Assembly (NCBI GenBank): GCA_903927465.1
Contig: CAIYMY010000005.1
Coordinates: 1-40,407, forward strand
Reading direction: 5' to 3'
Length of the DNA: 40,407 bases
Source: an uncultured Rhodospirillales bacterium
Lineage (GTDB): Bacteria > Pseudomonadota > Alphaproteobacteria > Acetobacterales > Acetobacteraceae
Position 1 is the first letter of the stretch. The number at the start of each line of letters is the position of its first letter. Under the pieces are notes generated by a model, which saw only the letters and a list, made by a program, of their open reading frames with translations, was not told the origin of the DNA and did not search any database. A program made the position numbers and the translations under genes. Below are positions 15,459-23,730 of this stretch, piece by piece.

Positions 15459-16772
15459 TCAAAAGGCGGAAAAACGTTCTTCCATGATGCGGTGCCGGGG
15501 CACGCCCACCGCTTTCAGCCCCTGATGCGCGGCGCGGATCAGGGGTTCTGGCCCGCAAAGGATGAATACCCTGCCCGCGCCTGCGGCCTTGGCCGCCGCA
15601 GCCTGGATCAGATCGGGTGTCATCATGCCGGCAAGCCCCGCCCAGCCTGGCGGGGGTTCTTGCAAGACATGGCGGATATCCAGGCGCAACTGCGCCGCCA
15701 GCTTGGCTAATTCCGCCGTGGCCATGATCTGCCCCTGGTGGCGATTGCCATAAAGCAGCGTGATGGGGCGGGTTTCGCCGTGCGCCGCGGCCTCTCGCAA
15801 CAGGGAGAGCATGGGCGCAAGCCCCGCACCCCCCGCGATCATGAAAATGCCGGGCTCTCTGCGCCCTTCCAGGCACAGCGCACCATGCGGGCCATCCACA
15901 AAGGCGCGCGCGCCCAGCGGCAGCGTGCCGATCTGGCGCGTGAAATCGCCCACTTCCTTGATCAGAAAGCGCAAAGCCTTCCCATCCGTGGGCGCTGAGG
16001 CGATGGAGAAGGGATGCTCCCGCACCGAAAAGGCCGAGCAATCCAGCCGCAGCCAGGCGAATTGCCCGGCGCGATAGGCAAGCCCCGCATGGCCATCGGG
16101 TTCCAATGTCAGCGACCAAAGCTGGTCACCGACGCGTTCCAGGCCGGCGATGCGCCAAGGGCGGCGCGCCAACTGCCAGGGCCGCAGCAGATAAACCGCA
16201 ACCAGGCTGCCAAAAGCCAAGGCCAGCATGAACGCCCAATAGGCCATCAGCGCCGGCGCGGCGGAATAGCGCCCGGCAGAGATGGCATGATGCAACGCCA
16301 ACCCCGCCAGCAGCGCCGCGCCAAGCCCATGGCTGACCCGCCAGGTTTCATAGCGATAGGGTAAATCATCTCGCCTGATGGCCGTGATTATCAGCAAACC
16401 CAGCAGCAACCAGGCCAAAGCACCGGAAATGAGTGAGGCCGCATCCAAGCCCAGCACCAGCGCGCCGGTAGGATCATCCGGGCGCTGAAAGGCCGTGCCG
16501 CTGGGGCTCAGATAAAATAGCGGGTGCAGCAGCGCGGCGATTGTCAGGATTTGCGCGAAAATCTGATGCCAGCGCAGGCTGCGATCCATGCCGATGCCGG
16601 CACTGATCACGCGAAACCGGCCAGAGAACAAAAATTCAAGCAGCAACGCAGCCATGGCCATCATGGCGATGGCGCTGGAAGCTTCATCCAGCCAGGGCCG
16701 CGCGGGGCCGATCAGCCACCAGCCAAGCGCCACCGGCAGCGCAACCAGCAGAGCATAGGCGGTGAGGATCAC
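15459..16772 (-). CDS. Ferric reductase-like transmembrane flavocytochrome
   Basis: The 437-residue protein has about six membrane helices (residues 1-200) of the ferric reductase / NOX type, with histidine pairs placed to bind two hemes (WHQ and LLHP about 13 residues apart; SHG and ALHH in a later helix). A cytoplasmic ferredoxin-reductase-like part (about 205-437) follows, with the FAD motif EHPFSIASAP, the NAD(P) motif AGGAGLAPML and ILCGPEPL. It would move electrons from NAD(P)H across the inner membrane to an acceptor such as ferric iron or oxygen. The start appears to be GTG 16772 without a clear ribosome-binding site. It lies directly upstream of galU. Confidence 0.87.
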   Translation of the reverse strand: MILTAYALLVALPVALGWWLIGPARPWLDEASSAIAMMAMAALLLEFLFSGRFRVISAGIGMDRSLRWHQIFAQILTIAALLHPLFYLSPSGTAFQRPDDPTGALVLGLDAASLISGALAWLLLGLLIITAIRRDDLPYRYETWRVSHGLGAALLAGLALHHAISAGRYSAAPALMAYWAFMLALAFGSLVAVYLLRPWQLARRPWRIAGLERVGDQLWSLTLEPDGHAGLAYRAGQFAWLRLDCSAFSVREHPFSIASAPTDGKALRFLIKEVGDFTRQIGTLPLGARAFVDGPHGALCLEGRREPGIFMIAGGAGLAPMLSLLREAAAHGETRPITLLYGNRHQGQIMATAELAKLAAQLRLDIRHVLQEPPPGWAGLAGMMTPDLIQAAAAKAAGAGRVFILCGPEPLIRAAHQGLKAVGVPRHRIMEERFSAF

Positions 16773-16866
16773 GAGGGCGGGCAGAGAGGATCACCTTTCA
16801 GCATGCACGCAGCCTATCATCGTCAGCGCAGCAAGTCTTGGTTTTGACGCATGTGCGGTTCGGGCC

Positions 16867-16970
16867 TTGAATAGCGGGGCACGTGAAGAAAGCCCTGCAT
16901 GACATTCTCCCTGCTTGGCCGCTGCGCCATTCACTTAAGGTCACGCCATGAAAATTGCCCCGCTATTCAA
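16867..16970. repeat. 15-bp inverted repeat spanning the start of the aminotransferase gene
   Basis: TTGAATAGCGGGGCA at 16867-16881 is the exact reverse complement of TGCCCCGCTATTCAA at 16956-16970. The arms are 74 bases apart. The right arm covers codons 3-8 of the aminotransferase gene, and the ribosome-binding site and ATG 16948 lie between them. If the left arm is transcribed, a long-range hairpin could enclose the start site; otherwise it could be a bipartite operator. The perfect match is directly visible; function is inference. Confidence 0.7.
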
Positions 16971-18078
16971 CCCCGCCGATTTCCGCATCGCGCCCGGCAT
17001 CACGCATCTTTGCGCCGCTGGCGAGACGCCCTTTCTCCGCCAGCATGACGCTGCCTTTGCTGCCTATGCCGCAGACAAATCCGATGGCCCCGCTGGGCGC
17101 TACCGCCAGGAAGCCATGATGGAAAGCGCCCGCGCTCGGGCGGGCTGGCTATTCCATGTGGCGCCCGCCGATATCGGCTTTGTGTCATCGGTGGCCGAGG
17201 GCGTTGCAATGGTGGTGGAAAGCCTGGATTGGCGCGCAGGCGATACGGTGCTGGTGGACCCGGATGAATATCCATCTGTCGTCGCGCCAATCACGCTGCA
17301 ACGCCAGCCCAAGGTAACGCTGCGCTTCGCCAAGGCCGCCGACCCCGCCAGCTTCGCTGCCGCGATTGATGGCAACACGCGTATGATTGGCGTCAGCGCG
17401 GTTTCCTTCCTGAATGCGGCGCGGCATGATTTGGTTGCGTTGCGTGCGGCGGCGGATAGGGTTGGCGCTTTGCTGGTGGTGGATTTCACCCAAGGTGCCG
17501 GCTGGATGCCGATTCACGCCGATATCGCAGATTTTGCTTTTTCAGCCTGCTATAAATGGATGCTGGGCTGCACCGGCGTGGCACTTGCCTATTGGAACCC
17601 GGCGCGCCAGCCAGGCTGGGTGCCGACCACGGCGGGGTGGCATTCCATTGCTTCCATGGGCAGGCCGGATTGGTCGGAAACGCCGGCACTACTGCCAGGC
17701 GCTGCGCGGTTCACGCGCGGCAATCCATCGCATCTTGGGCTTTATGTTTTGGACTCGGCGCTGCGTTATCTGGAGGCTCATGCGCCAGAGGCGATTGAAG
17801 CCCATGTGCAGCGCCTGACGGTGGGTTTGCTTGAACGGCTGCGCGACGCCGGCATTCCCTCCACCACACCGCCCGATCCGCGCTGGCATGGGGCGAGTGT
17901 TTGCGCGGAACACCCGCAAGCAGCTGCGATTGTAGACGGTATGGCAAGGCGCGGCGTTCTCGCCTGGAATGGCCGCGGGCGCATTCGCATTTCCTTCCAC
18001 GGCTATAATGGCAGTGAGGATATGGACCGCGCCGCCGATGCCCTGATTGCCGAATGGCGTGCCGCCGGTGCAAGCTGA
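16948..18078 (+). CDS. Class V aminotransferase / cysteine desulfurase-like PLP enzyme
   Basis: The 376-residue protein is a fold-type I, class V PLP enzyme. Landmarks are VVDFTQGAGW (PLP-pyridine aspartate and neighbours, about 177-186) and SACYKWMLG, in which Lys (about 203) is the Schiff-base residue. It lacks an obvious mobile-loop catalytic cysteine of IscS type, so a transaminase, lyase or isopenicillin-N-epimerase-like role is more likely than sulfur transfer. ATG 16948 is preceded by TTAAGG. A 15-base inverted repeat spans the start. The zinc alcohol dehydrogenase follows 30 bases later and is probably in the same operon, hinting at linked amine-to-alcohol or aldehyde metabolism (inference). 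Confidence 0.85.
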   Translation: MKIAPLFNPADFRIAPGITHLCAAGETPFLRQHDAAFAAYAADKSDGPAGRYRQEAMMESARARAGWLFHVAPADIGFVSSVAEGVAMVVESLDWRAGDTVLVDPDEYPSVVAPITLQRQPKVTLRFAKAADPASFAAAIDGNTRMIGVSAVSFLNAARHDLVALRAAADRVGALLVVDFTQGAGWMPIHADIADFAFSACYKWMLGCTGVALAYWNPARQPGWVPTTAGWHSIASMGRPDWSETPALLPGAARFTRGNPSHLGLYVLDSALRYLEAHAPEAIEAHVQRLTVGLLERLRDAGIPSTTPPDPRWHGASVCAEHPQAAAIVDGMARRGVLAWNGRGRIRISFHGYNGSEDMDRAADALIAEWRAAGAS

Positions 18079-18108
18079 CCGCAGAATATTATCAGGAGGA
18101 AGCGCCCC

Positions 18109-19242
18109 ATGCGCATGAAAGCCGCCATTCTTTTCGAACAAGGGCGCCCGCGCCCCTATGCCGATACGCGCCCCCTGGTGGTGGAGGAGGTGGAGCTCGA
18201 CCCGCCTGGCCCCGGTGAAATCCTGATTGAGGTCGCTGCCGCCGGGCTTTGCCATTCCGATCTCTCCACAATTGAAAATCAGCGCCCGCGCCCGCTGCCG
18301 ATTGTCATTGGCCATGAAGGTGCAGGGATTGTGCGTGAATGCGGGCCGGGGATTACGGATCTCAAGCCCGGTGATCACGTGATCACGGTGTTCGCTTCAT
18401 CCTGCGGGTCTTGCCGCTATTGCGCGCGCGGCCGGCCGAATATCTGCCCGAGCGGCAATGCGGCGCGTGCGGCGGGGTCCCTCGTCAGCGGCGCCAAGCG
18501 GCTGCGGCGCCTGGATGGCACGCCCATTAATCACAATAGCGGCCTGTCACTATTTGCGCAGTTCGCCGTGGTGGCGCGGCGTTCAGCGGTGAAGATCGAT
18601 AAGGATATTCCGCTGGATGACGCGGCGATTTTCGGCTGCGCGGTCATGACTGGCGCCGGCGCCGTGATCAATACCGCGCGCTTGCAGCCGGGTGAGAATA
18701 TTGCCGTGGTGGGCCTGGGCGGTGTTGGCATGAATGCGCTTTTCGCCGCCGTGGCATCGGGCGCGGATCGCATCATTGCGATTGATACCAACCCGAAAAA
18801 GCTGGAACAGGCCAAGGAATGGGGCGCCACCGATGTCTTCCTGGCCGGCAATGATGATTGCGCGGCGGCGGTGCGGGATGCGACCGATGGCGGTGTGGAT
18901 ACGGTCATTGAAACCGCCGGCACCATTCCCGCCATGCAGCTTGCCATTGCCATTACCGCGCGCGGCGGCAGCACCATCAGCGCTGGTCTGCCGAATGTGA
19001 ATGCCACTGTCTCCTACCTCCATGCGTCTTTGGTGTCGGAGGAAAAGAGCATTCGCGGTTCCTATATGGGATCCTGCGTTGCTGAACGTGACATTCCGCG
19101 CCTGCTTTCACTTTATCGGCGCGGCAAGATGCCGGTGAATAAGCTGAAAAGCGGTGTGGTGAAGCTGGAAGAAATCAATGAAGGCTTTGACCGTCTGGCT
19201 GATGGCACCGTGCTGCGGCAAATGCTGAAGCCAAACGGGTAA
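18109..19242 (+). CDS. Zinc-dependent alcohol dehydrogenase (class III / NDMA-like group)
   Basis: The 377-residue medium-chain dehydrogenase has catalytic-zinc ligands in GLCHSD and GHEGAG, a structural-zinc cluster CGSCRYCARGRPNIC (C-x2-C-x2-C-x7-C), and a Rossmann GLGGVGM for NAD(P). The extended region after the structural zinc (SLVSGAKRLRRLDG) is typical of the class III-like group that includes benzyl and aryl alcohol dehydrogenases. It oxidises an alcohol or reduces an aldehyde in the cytosol; substrate unknown. AGGAGGA precedes ATG 18109. It follows the aminotransferase gene and ends four bases from the convergent SDR gene. Confidence 0.92.
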   Translation: MRMKAAILFEQGRPRPYADTRPLVVEEVELDPPGPGEILIEVAAAGLCHSDLSTIENQRPRPLPIVIGHEGAGIVRECGPGITDLKPGDHVITVFASSCGSCRYCARGRPNICPSGNAARAAGSLVSGAKRLRRLDGTPINHNSGLSLFAQFAVVARRSAVKIDKDIPLDDAAIFGCAVMTGAGAVINTARLQPGENIAVVGLGGVGMNALFAAVASGADRIIAIDTNPKKLEQAKEWGATDVFLAGNDDCAAAVRDATDGGVDTVIETAGTIPAMQLAIAITARGGSTISAGLPNVNATVSYLHASLVSEEKSIRGSYMGSCVAERDIPRLLSLYRRGKMPVNKLKSGVVKLEEINEGFDRLADGTVLRQMLKPNG

Positions 19243-19246
19243 CCAG

Positions 19247-20032
19247 CTAAAGGTTACCATCTCCCTTGGCGGGCAGGCGGCTGAAAATCGCGGCCCGCCA
19301 GGAAATCGGCAAGGCGCCCGCGAAGCGCGCCAGCATATAGGTCGGCCAAGGATAGGCGATGCGCGTCTTGCCGCGTGCCAGCCCCGCCAGCGTGCGCCGC
19401 GCGGCTTCATCCGCATCCATCAGAAACGGCATGGGGAATTTGTTGCGCGCGGTCATCGCCGTGCGGACATAGCCGGGGCAGATCGCATGCATCCGAATGC
19501 CGCGTTTGCGTTCTGTCGCGTCCAGCGCTTCCGCCCAGCGCTGCACCGCGGCCTTGGTGGCGCAATAGGTCGGCGCACCTGGCGCGGCCACGAAAGCGGC
19601 AACGGAGGAAACCACAGCAATGCGCCCGCGCAGCCCATCCGCGCCGGGGGACTGCGCCGCCATCACTTCCAGCGCCGGCAAGGCGGTGTTCAGAACGCCC
19701 GTGACATTGGTTTCAAAAAGCAGGCGGGTTTGGGCGGTGGGTTCCGTGGTGCCGCCCGTGCCGGCGGAAATGCCCGCATTGGCGATCACCAGATCAAGCC
19801 GCCCGGCACCTTGAATCCACGCCGCCATGGCATCGGCATCGCATACATCTATAACGCGGGGCTGCACTTCGGCCCCCTTGGCGCGGCAGGCGGCAGCGGC
19901 TTCTTCCAGCCTGGCGGCATCGCGGCCCGAGAGATGCAGCACCACCCCAGGCGCGGCGCAGGCTTCTGCCAGGGCGCGGCCCAGGCCGGATGAGGCGCCG
20001 GTAATCAGCACATTTTGCCAAAATGCTTGCAT
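19247..20032 (-). CDS. Short-chain dehydrogenase/reductase
   Basis: The 261-residue classical SDR has the cofactor motif TGASSGLG at 11-18, NAG (IANAGISAG), the catalytic serine in VVSSVAAF, and YCATK (Tyr and Lys of Y-x3-K). The C-terminal YMLARFAGALPISW segment is hydrophobic and could touch membranes. I chose ATG 20032, preceded by AGGAGGA; an open extension to 20491 runs inside yicC on the other strand and is rejected. Only 28 bases separate this start from the divergent yicC start, so at least one promoter must lie within the other gene. Confidence 0.92.
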   Translation of the reverse strand: MQAFWQNVLITGASSGLGRALAEACAAPGVVLHLSGRDAARLEEAAAACRAKGAEVQPRVIDVCDADAMAAWIQGAGRLDLVIANAGISAGTGGTTEPTAQTRLLFETNVTGVLNTALPALEVMAAQSPGADGLRGRIAVVSSVAAFVAAPGAPTYCATKAAVQRWAEALDATERKRGIRMHAICPGYVRTAMTARNKFPMPFLMDADEAARRTLAGLARGKTRIAYPWPTYMLARFAGALPISWRAAIFSRLPAKGDGNL

Positions 20033-20060
20033 AACATTCCTCCTGGGGAGAAAACCGCTC

Positions 20061-20960
20061 ATGGCCTCCCTTGCATCCATGACCGGTTTCGCCCGTGCCG
20101 ACGGCACTCTGCCCGATGGCGCTTCCTTCCTGTGGGAAATGCGCAGCGTCAATGGGCGGGGGCTCGATTTGCGGCTGCGCCTGCCCAATGGCTTTGACGG
20201 GGTGGAACCGGCGCTACGCGATGCGGCGGGAAAGGTCTTCAAGCGCGGCAATATCTCCGCCACATTGAACATCAAGCGAGAAGAAAAAACTGGGTCACGC
20301 CTGACGCCTGACCCCGCGGCCTTGGAACAGGCGCTGCGCCTGGCACTTGATCTGGCCGCCCGCATCCCGGGCGCGCCACCGCCGCGCGCCGAAGCGCTAC
20401 TGGCCCTGCCCGGTGTGCTGCGCGCTGAAAGCAGTGAGCTGGATGAAGCGGCTGAAGAAGCGCGCCGCGTTGTTGTGACCAAAGGCTTCACCGCAGCGCT
20501 GCAAGCCTTGGCGAAGTCCCGCGCTGCGGAAGGCGCGCGGTTGGCGGAGATTCTGGGCGTGCTGATTGATGAAATCGCGGCGCTGGTGACACTGGCGCGT
20601 GATGCTGCTGCGGATCAACCCGCGCAGCAAAAGGCACGCTTGCGGGAAAGCCTGGCGGCACTGTTGGAAGGCGAACGCCGTGTCCCGGAAGAACGCCTGG
20701 CCGCCGAAGTCGCCTTGCTCGCCGCCAAATCCGATGTGCGGGAGGAGATTGACCGGCTGAACGCCCATATCGCCGAAGCACGCGCGCTGCTCGCTTCCGG
20801 CGACGCGGTGGGGCGGCGGTTGGAGTTTCTGACGCAGGAATTCGTGCGCGAAGCCAATACGCTGTGCAGCAAATCTGCGACTGTGGCGCTGACCAGGCTC
20901 GGGCTTGATCTGAAAGCCGCAATTGAACGCCTGCGGGAACAAGCGGCGAATGTGGAGTAA
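20061..20960 (+). CDS. yicC: YicC family endoribonuclease
   Basis: The 299-residue protein starts MASLASMTGFARADG, matching the YicC N-terminal signature (S-M-T-G-F), has EMRSVNGRGLDLRLRLP at about 31-47, and ends with the DUF1732-type region LEFLTQEFVREANTLCSKS. YicC proteins are hexameric endoribonucleases that act on small RNAs. ATG 20061 with GGGGAG upstream is preferred over long upstream extensions. It is six bases from gmk, a widely conserved pairing. Codon use (10 GAT to 5 GAC; 23 GAA to 6 GAG) represents the native pattern. Confidence 0.93.
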   Translation: MASLASMTGFARADGTLPDGASFLWEMRSVNGRGLDLRLRLPNGFDGVEPALRDAAGKVFKRGNISATLNIKREEKTGSRLTPDPAALEQALRLALDLAARIPGAPPPRAEALLALPGVLRAESSELDEAAEEARRVVVTKGFTAALQALAKSRAAEGARLAEILGVLIDEIAALVTLARDAAADQPAQQKARLRESLAALLEGERRVPEERLAAEVALLAAKSDVREEIDRLNAHIAEARALLASGDAVGRRLEFLTQEFVREANTLCSKSATVALTRLGLDLKAAIERLREQAANVE

Positions 20961-20966
20961 GCGCCC

Positions 20967-21587
20967 ATGAAGCGTCGCGGCCTCTGCCTGGTGATTGCGG
21001 CACCTCCTGGCGCGGGCAAGACCAGCGTTTCGCGCGCGCTTTTGGAAAGCGAGGCGGACCTCACCCTTTCCGTCAGCGTCACCACCCGCGCGGCGCGTCC
21101 CGGTGAGCAGGACGGCGTACATTATCATTTCCGTGACATGGCCGAATATCACGCCATGATCGCGCGTGGTGACTTGCTGGAACACGCCATGTTCCTTGGT
21201 CGCGGCTATGGCACGCCACGCGCGCCAGTCGAAGTTGCTTTGGCCGAAGGGCGTGATGTGCTGTTCGACATTGAATGGCAGGGCCATCGGCAATTAAAGA
21301 ACAGCATGCCTGCCGATGTCACCAGCATTTTCCTGCTGCCACCCAGCATGGCGGAATTGGAACGCCGCTTGCGCAATCGCGGCCAAGATAGTGATGCGGA
21401 AATTGTGAAACGTATGGCGGCAGCACGGGAAGAAATCGCCCATTGGGATGAATTCGACCATGTGCTGATCAATCAGGATTTCGCCGCAACAGTGGCATCG
21501 GCGCGTGCCGTGCTGCATGCCGCGCGCAGCACACGCGCGCGCCAGCCCGGCATGGCGGATTTCATCAAAGGCTTGCTTGGCGCGTGA
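20967..21587 (+). CDS. gmk: Guanylate kinase
   Basis: Gmk phosphorylates GMP or dGMP to the diphosphate. The 206-residue protein has a P-loop APPGAGKTS at 11-19 (a Pro replaces the usual Ser in GPSGAGKS-type loops), VSVTTRAARPGEQDGVHYHF for GMP binding, VLFDIEWQGHRQLK and the lid RLRNRGQDSDAEI. Length is normal. It follows yicC by six bases, and its TGA overlaps the GTG start of the AEC permease, so all three are probably co-transcribed. Confidence 0.95.
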   Translation: MKRRGLCLVIAAPPGAGKTSVSRALLESEADLTLSVSVTTRAARPGEQDGVHYHFRDMAEYHAMIARGDLLEHAMFLGRGYGTPRAPVEVALAEGRDVLFDIEWQGHRQLKNSMPADVTSIFLLPPSMAELERRLRNRGQDSDAEIVKRMAAAREEIAHWDEFDHVLINQDFAATVASARAVLHAARSTRARQPGMADFIKGLLGA

Positions 21588-22507
21588 GTATTGTTCTTGG
21601 CATTGTCCTGCCGGTCTTTGCCATTATCGCGCTGGGCTACGCCGCTTCGCGCTGGCACTTTGTGGATGATGGCGGCTTTCGTGGGCTGAACTTTTTTACC
21701 TTCTCTATCGCTTCGCCCTGCTTGTTGTTCAATGGCGGCACATCGGGCCATGAAGGCGGCGGGCCGGCGGCCTTCGCGTTTTTCATTGCCTCCATGTTGA
21801 TCTATGGCATTGCGCTATGGTTGGGGCGCGCAAGGCTGCGACAAGGCATTGGTGCAGCGGGGCTATTCGCCCTGAATGCCAGCTTCGGCAATACGGTCAT
21901 GCTCGGCATTCCGCTGATCACGGCGGCTTTCGGTCAGGCCGGGCTGACCATATTGCTTGCCATTTTGGCGCTGCATTCCATGGTATTGCTGAGTGTCGCA
22001 ACCGTGGTGGCGGAGATTGGGCTGCATAGCCAGGCACCTCTATCGCGCGTGTTGCGCGCCACGTTACTGGGTGTGCTGCGCCATCCAATTGTGATGGCGG
22101 TTTTCCTCGCTTTTGTCTGGCAGGGGCTTGGGATTCCCGTACCTGCACCAATGCGCCGCGTTTTGGAATTATTGGGTGCAGCGGGGCCACCACTGGCGCT
22201 ATTTTGCCTGGGCGGATCGCTCGCGGGATTTTCTTTGGCTGGTGCGCGGGCGGAGGTTGGCTTTGCCAGCTTCCTGAAGCTTGCGTTGATGCCTGCGTTG
22301 GCCTGGGGCGCTTGTCTGGCGCTCGGGCTTTCGCCGTTGGAAACGGCGGTGGCGGTGGTGGTCTCAGCGCTGCCCACCGGCGCCAATGCGTTTCTATTGG
22401 CGCGGCGTTATGAAACCGGCGTCGGCGCTTCGGGCGCCACGGTGCTGCTTTCCACGCTGATTTCAATTGCAACACTCTCAGTGTTGCTCGCTTACTTCAA
22501 AGCCTGA
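21584..22507 (+). CDS. AEC family transporter
   Basis: The 307-residue integral membrane protein has about ten hydrophobic helices and the auxin-efflux-carrier features IALGYAASRW near the N-terminus, NASFGNTVMLGIPL in the crossover region, and the C-terminal ALPTGANAFLLARRYE. AEC permeases export or import small organic acids; the substrate cannot be predicted. GTG 21584 overlaps the gmk stop (GTGA), indicating translational coupling. It ends against the convergent MFS gene with no gap. Confidence 0.9.
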   Translation: MSIVLGIVLPVFAIIALGYAASRWHFVDDGGFRGLNFFTFSIASPCLLFNGGTSGHEGGGPAAFAFFIASMLIYGIALWLGRARLRQGIGAAGLFALNASFGNTVMLGIPLITAAFGQAGLTILLAILALHSMVLLSVATVVAEIGLHSQAPLSRVLRATLLGVLRHPIVMAVFLAFVWQGLGIPVPAPMRRVLELLGAAGPPLALFCLGGSLAGFSLAGARAEVGFASFLKLALMPALAWGACLALGLSPLETAVAVVVSALPTGANAFLLARRYETGVGASGATVLLSTLISIATLSVLLAYFKA

Positions 22508-23728
22508 TCATTCCGCTGCGGTCATTGCTGCGCGGCGTCGCCGCGCTAGCCGCCATTCCTGCCCAATCGCCATCACCGCCGTCAGCAGCATGAAGCCCGC
22601 GCTGGTGATGAAGATCAGCCTCGGCTCCCCCGCTTCCAGCAGCCAGCCAAACAGCGGCGGCCCCACCATGCCGCCGATATTGAAGCCGGTGGAGACAATG
22701 CCAAACACCGCCCCCGCCTGCCCTGGTGGTGCGGCGGCGCGCACCAGCATGTCACGCGATGGCATGATCATGCCCGTCAGCAACCCGGATGAAATCATGG
22801 CGGCCACCAGCGCATAACCCTGAAAAACGCCATTGCCGATCAGCAGCATAATGGATGCGGCGGCGATGAAACCAAAAGTCGCCACCAGCCCATGGCGCTT
22901 GGTCCAATCCGCGATATAGCCGCCCATCAGAACGCCAATCGCGCTCGCGAACAGATACCCGGTCAAAGCACCATTCGCGAGTTCCAAGGTCATGCCCTGC
23001 GCCACCCAGGCCGCGACGGAAAAGCTGTGAATGCCGCCATTGGCAAGTGCCAGCATGATGAAGAACACCATCATCGCCATCACCGCCGGGGTCAGCACGC
23101 GGCGCACGCCACCCGCTTCCGCCGTGCGCTGCGTGGCTGTTGCGGGGCGGGGTTTGGCCGCATCGCGCCGCGCGGCGAAAATCAGCGGTATCGCGACAAG
23201 CGGGCCAACCAAACCGCCGGCAATCATCGCGGAGGACATGCCGCCGAGCGCCGCAACACCCAGCATGAAGGCGGGTGCAATAGCGCCACCCAAAAACCCG
23301 CACGCCGTGTGCAAGGAAAAGGCGCGGCCCACACGGCCTTCACTGATATCCGAACCAAGCACCGCGTAATCCGCCGGGTGATAGACGCTATTGGCAAGCC
23401 CAGCCATGGCGACGGCCACCATCAGCATGGGCCAGCTTGGAAACAATCCAAGCAGGATAAAGGCCGAACCGCCCAAAGTAAGCGCTGCCGCCAACATTTT
23501 GCGCGGGCCGATACGGTCCACCACAAAGCCCATCGGCGCCTGCGTGAAGGCGGAGACAATATTGAACACGGTCAGCGCCAGGCCGAGTTCAATATAGGAA
23601 ACATCGAGCGATTCCCGTAGCAGCGGAAATAGCGGCGGCAGGATCAGGATGTGCAAATGGCTAACGAAATGCGCGGCGCAGATTTGCGCCAGCGTGGTTT
23701 TTTCAGCGGCGCTCCATCCCGTTGCCAT
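22508..23728 (-). CDS. MFS transporter
   Basis: The 406-residue protein has twelve predicted helices, with the MFS motif A-like stretch MGFVVDRIGPRKML between helices 2 and 3 and a related GGYIADWTKRHG in the second half. It ends in a short basic tail RRRRAA. The substrate is unknown; the family includes drug and organic-acid exporters. ATG 23728 lies two bases after the polA stop, so it is probably the distal gene of a zinc-finger / polA / MFS transcript. A TTG at 23734 is possible but not favoured. Confidence 0.9.
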   Translation of the reverse strand: MATGWSAAEKTTLAQICAAHFVSHLHILILPPLFPLLRESLDVSYIELGLALTVFNIVSAFTQAPMGFVVDRIGPRKMLAAALTLGGSAFILLGLFPSWPMLMVAVAMAGLANSVYHPADYAVLGSDISEGRVGRAFSLHTACGFLGGAIAPAFMLGVAALGGMSSAMIAGGLVGPLVAIPLIFAARRDAAKPRPATATQRTAEAGGVRRVLTPAVMAMMVFFIMLALANGGIHSFSVAAWVAQGMTLELANGALTGYLFASAIGVLMGGYIADWTKRHGLVATFGFIAAASIMLLIGNGVFQGYALVAAMISSGLLTGMIMPSRDMLVRAAAPPGQAGAVFGIVSTGFNIGGMVGPPLFGWLLEAGEPRLIFITSAGFMLLTAVMAIGQEWRLARRRRAAMTAAE

Positions 23729-23730
23729 GT

